DNA of 56,233 bases from Helicobacter equorum (GTDB lineage Bacteria > Campylobacterota > Campylobacteria > Campylobacterales > Helicobacteraceae), in NCBI RefSeq assembly GCF_900198655.1, contig NZ_FZPO01000001.1, positions 1 to 56,233 of the forward strand. Direction: 5' to 3'. Position 1 is the first letter of the stretch, and the number at the start of each line of letters is the position of its first letter. Of the stretch, positions 53,847-56,233 are shown piece by piece. The notes below the pieces were generated by a model. That model was not told the origin of the DNA. It saw only the letters and a list, made by a program, of their open reading frames with translations, and did no database searches. The position numbers were made by a program, and so were the translations under genes.

Positions 53847-55727
53847 ATGCAAACACTCACCATTGCACTTGTGGGACAACCAAATGTTGGCAAAAGCTCG
53901 CTCATTAATACCATATCGGGTGCTAATCTTAAAGTAGGTAACTTTAGTGGAGTAACCATAGAAAAAACACAAACTACTATCACATACAAAGACTACACGC
54001 TACACTTTATTGATTTACCTGGTCTTTATAGTCTTAATGACTATTCTCTTGAAGAATCTATCACAACAAATTTTTTACACAATAGCCATTATGATCTTAT
54101 CGTTAATGTGTTAGATTCTACAAATCTTGCACGTAACCTCGCTCTAAGTCTCCAACTTCTAACACTTAATCACAAAATGCTACTTGCTCTTAATATGAGT
54201 GATGAAGCACAAAGGGAAAATCTCACACTAGATACGCAACTCCTAAGCCAAAAACTTGGCATAGAATGTATCACAATAAGCGTTAAACACAAACACAATA
54301 TCACAGAGCTTTTAGAAAGCATTATCCACACTTTTACGCGCGACCAATCTAACGACGCACAACGCACATTTGCGACATTAGATTCTCATCATGCAAGCAC
54401 TCAAGCTCTAACTTTGGCAAAAGCTTGCACCACACAAAACACTACCACAAACTTCACCCAAAAGCTAGATTCTCTTTTGCTTCATAAAATCTTGGGGTTA
54501 CCTATTTTTTTGGTATTTATGTGGTGTATTTTTCAGCTAACATTTAGTCTTGGTGAATATCCAAAAATATGGATTGAATCTAGTATAAATTTTCTCGCAC
54601 AAACCCTTAAGGATTCTATACCTTATCCTGAATTTGGGTCATTGCTAGGTGATGGGATACTTTCAGGAGTGGGTGCGGTGCTAAGCTTTTTGCCACATAT
54701 CCTTATACTTTTTTTGGGTATTGTATTTTTGGAGAGCACAGGTTATATGGCGCGTGTGTCCTATCTCCTTGATGGAATCTTGCGACACTTTGGTTTGCAT
54801 GGTAAAAGCTTCATACCCCTTGTGAGTGGCTTTGGCTGTTCGGTCCCAGCGTTTATGGCAACTCGCACACTAAAAAACCCTATAGATAAGTTACTCACAC
54901 TTTTTATTATCAATTTTATGAGTTGTAGTGCGAGATTACCCATTTACACGCTCTTTGTTGGTATATTTTTTAGTGCCAATGTCGCTGGGAGTGTGTTATT
55001 TGGTATTTATATTTTGGGAGCAATTATAGGACTTGTGAGCGCTAAAGTCTTGCGTCTTAGTATTTTTAAGGGCAAAAGTGAGCCATTTGTCATGGAAATC
55101 CCAAAATACCGACTCCCAAGCTTTAAGCTCGTAGCACTTAGTGTTCTAAACAAAGCAAAAATGTATCTCAAAAAAGCTGGTGGCTTCATCTTGATTGCAT
55201 CGATACTGATTTGGTTTGGGACTAACTATCCAAAAGATTCTGCACTCATAGATTCGTATGAAGCACAAATCACACTCGCACATTCGCAAGAAATACAAGA
55301 TTCACTACAAAAAGAACTCGAATCTAAGCTTTTGGAGCAAAGCTTTTTAGGAAAGATTGGTGAAGCAATCACGCCTATTTTTACACCTATGAATTTTGAT
55401 TGGCGGTTATGCGTTAGTCTCCTAAATGGTTTGGCGGCAAAAGAAGTTGTTGTATCTTCTATGGGTGTGCTCTATGCATTGGGAGAAGGACTTGATGAAG
55501 AAAGCGCAAGCTTACAAGAAGCTATTAGGGCAAATGTGAGCTTTCCTAGCGCGATAGCCTTTATTTTGTTTGTGATGTTTTATAATCCATGCCTTGCTGC
55601 AACTATTGTCTTTACCAAGGAAGCGGGGGGGTGGCGCTATAGTGCAATGCTTTTTGTTTTTACAAGTATTGTGGCGTATGTGTGTGCGTTTATAGGATAT
55701 TTCATAGCGTTGGCAGTAGGACTTTAA
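53847..55727 (+). CDS. feoB: Ferrous iron transporter FeoB
   Basis: The main Fe(II) importer of low-oxygen bacteria, an inner-membrane protein with a cytoplasmic GTPase. The 626 residues begin with the G domain: GQPNVGKSSLIN (G1), DLPGLYSLNDYS (G3) and ALNMSDEA (G4). The membrane part carries the two gate motifs SGFGCSVPAFMATRTL and LLNGLAAKEVVVSSMG, each typical of FeoB. No FeoA or FeoC gene is adjacent, as in H. pylori. Seven consecutive G (55625-55631) lie in codons 593-595, close to the end. Confidence 0.95.
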   Translation: MQTLTIALVGQPNVGKSSLINTISGANLKVGNFSGVTIEKTQTTITYKDYTLHFIDLPGLYSLNDYSLEESITTNFLHNSHYDLIVNVLDSTNLARNLALSLQLLTLNHKMLLALNMSDEAQRENLTLDTQLLSQKLGIECITISVKHKHNITELLESIIHTFTRDQSNDAQRTFATLDSHHASTQALTLAKACTTQNTTTNFTQKLDSLLLHKILGLPIFLVFMWCIFQLTFSLGEYPKIWIESSINFLAQTLKDSIPYPEFGSLLGDGILSGVGAVLSFLPHILILFLGIVFLESTGYMARVSYLLDGILRHFGLHGKSFIPLVSGFGCSVPAFMATRTLKNPIDKLLTLFIINFMSCSARLPIYTLFVGIFFSANVAGSVLFGIYILGAIIGLVSAKVLRLSIFKGKSEPFVMEIPKYRLPSFKLVALSVLNKAKMYLKKAGGFILIASILIWFGTNYPKDSALIDSYEAQITLAHSQEIQDSLQKELESKLLEQSFLGKIGEAITPIFTPMNFDWRLCVSLLNGLAAKEVVVSSMGVLYALGEGLDEESASLQEAIRANVSFPSAIAFILFVMFYNPCLAATIVFTKEAGGWRYSAMLFVFTSIVAYVCAFIGYFIALAVGL

Positions 55728-55749
55728 CATTCCTTTAAAGCATTTAGTT

Positions 55750-55755
55750 TATAAT
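55750..55755 (+). promoter_or_regulatory. Candidate -10 box for the last glycosyltransferase gene
   Basis: TATAAT preceded by TTTAGT, 39 bases before the ATG at 55795. Confidence 0.45.
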
Positions 55756-55794
55756 TGCGATCTCATATAAGAATCTTAGACATTTAGGAGTGGC

Positions 55795-56233
55795 ATGGCA
55801 TTAAGAGTTTTGCACCTTAGCACAAGTGATAATGGCGGTGCTGGGAGAGCGTGTGTGCGTTTGCACACTGCATTACTACAAAATGGGGTAGATTCTATTT
55901 TGCTTGTGCAAAACAAAACAAGTGATTGTGTGCAAACTCTACGCTTAGCTAAAACTAAATTTCAAAAGATTATTGAAAAACTTCGACCTGCTCTTGCGTC
56001 ATTACCGCTTATGTTGTATCCCAAACGCCACAAAGATATTTTTTCACCAAATCTTGCTTGTTTCCCACCACACAATAGACTATTGCTAAACACTATCATG
56101 AAGCTAAAACCTGATGTTATCCATCTACATTGGATAGAATCTGGTTTTATGAATGCTGATGATTTACTTGCTATCTCTAAGCTTAATATTCCGATGATAT
56201 GGAGTTTGCATGATGCTAACCCCTATACAGGCG
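55795..56233 (+). CDS. Glycosyltransferase family 4-like protein (partial)
   Basis: The first 146 codons of a gene that runs off the window. It begins MALRVLHLSTSDNGGAGRAC, the glycine-rich start of the family 4 acceptor domain, and contains PDVIHLHWIESGF and IPMIWSLHDANPYTG, typical of GT4 enzymes that act on cell-surface sugars. GGAG precedes the ATG. Its donor domain and substrate are not visible. Confidence 0.85.
   Translation, partial: MALRVLHLSTSDNGGAGRACVRLHTALLQNGVDSILLVQNKTSDCVQTLRLAKTKFQKIIEKLRPALASLPLMLYPKRHKDIFSPNLACFPPHNRLLLNTIMKLKPDVIHLHWIESGFMNADDLLAISKLNIPMIWSLHDANPYTG

Noticed and set aside
1-56233. CRISPR arrays, tRNA or rRNA genes, insertion sequences, prophage
   Set aside because: None seen: no regularly spaced repeats, no tRNA-like cloverleaf in the gaps inspected, no transposase or phage-like frames. 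A covariance-model scan would be needed to exclude small RNAs.

Overview
This window is chromosomal DNA of a Helicobacter species, probably an enterohepatic one; I cannot name the species. The base composition is AT-rich. Several blocks reproduce known Helicobacter gene order: yajC-secD-secF-DUF6394, serA-(HP0398-like)-rpsA, ppiC-fba-efp, hydABCDE, and gmhB-hldD-hldE-gmhA. The surface proteins include Helicobacter-type Opr porins. The order of these blocks relative to each other is not that of H. pylori.

Layout. Positions 1-6.5 kb (minus strand) hold nrdB (cut by the window edge), a DUF6394 membrane protein, secF, secD, yajC, nhaA and serA. Positions 6.5-11 kb (minus) hold an HP0398-like protein, ribosomal protein S1, an AI-2E family permease and an Opr-type porin. 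Positions 11-17.1 kb (minus) hold an orphan radical SAM/SPASM protein, a CvfB-like S1 protein, an aminofutalosine/adenosine deaminase-type amidohydrolase, an MscS channel, a dihydroorotase homologue that has lost its metal ligands, and ccdA. Positions 17.2-21.1 kb (plus) hold a DEAD-box helicase and ppiC-fba-efp. Positions 21.1-22.1 kb are a decayed patch with two small overlapping genes, each broken by what looks like a one-base slip. Positions 22-28 kb (minus) hold the complete ADP-heptose pathway for LPS core, with a PAS sensor and an unknown protein at the tail and a CorC/HlyC-type protein at the head. Positions 28-36 kb hold a phosphate permease and, divergently, the uptake [NiFe]-hydrogenase operon hydABCDE. 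Positions 36-43.8 kb hold a 1214-residue fusion of an O-antigen ligase/polymerase with two glycosyltransferases, a low-molecular-weight phosphatase, a TraF-like outer-membrane protein, hypB, a family 25 glycosyltransferase and hypC. Positions 44-56 kb hold another porin, pyrB, a CapA-like protein, gltA, a ruined aldehyde dehydrogenase gene, an FtsW-type protein, trmL, a third porin, hemD, an HdeD-like protein, feoB under a likely Fur box, and the start of another glycosyltransferase.

Functional themes. One is surface glycan synthesis: heptose supply, the ligase-GT4-GT2 fusion, GT25 and the last glycosyltransferase. A second is hydrogen-driven respiration: the hydABCDE structural and accessory genes with HypB and HypC. 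A third is protein export: SecDF-YajC, CcdA and the PpiC chaperone.

The most striking signals are as follows. (1) The three-domain ligase-GT4-GT2 polypeptide. (2) A very strong excess of the odd-length palindrome AGAWTCT, about 90 copies by hand count against roughly a dozen expected, some in inverted pairs at gene ends, as DNA-uptake words are in other bacteria. (3) An aldehyde dehydrogenase remnant after gltA. (4) A frameshifted lipoprotein gene and its frameshifted neighbour. (5) A catalytically dead dihydroorotase-like protein. I saw no tRNA, rRNA, CRISPR array, insertion sequence or prophage.
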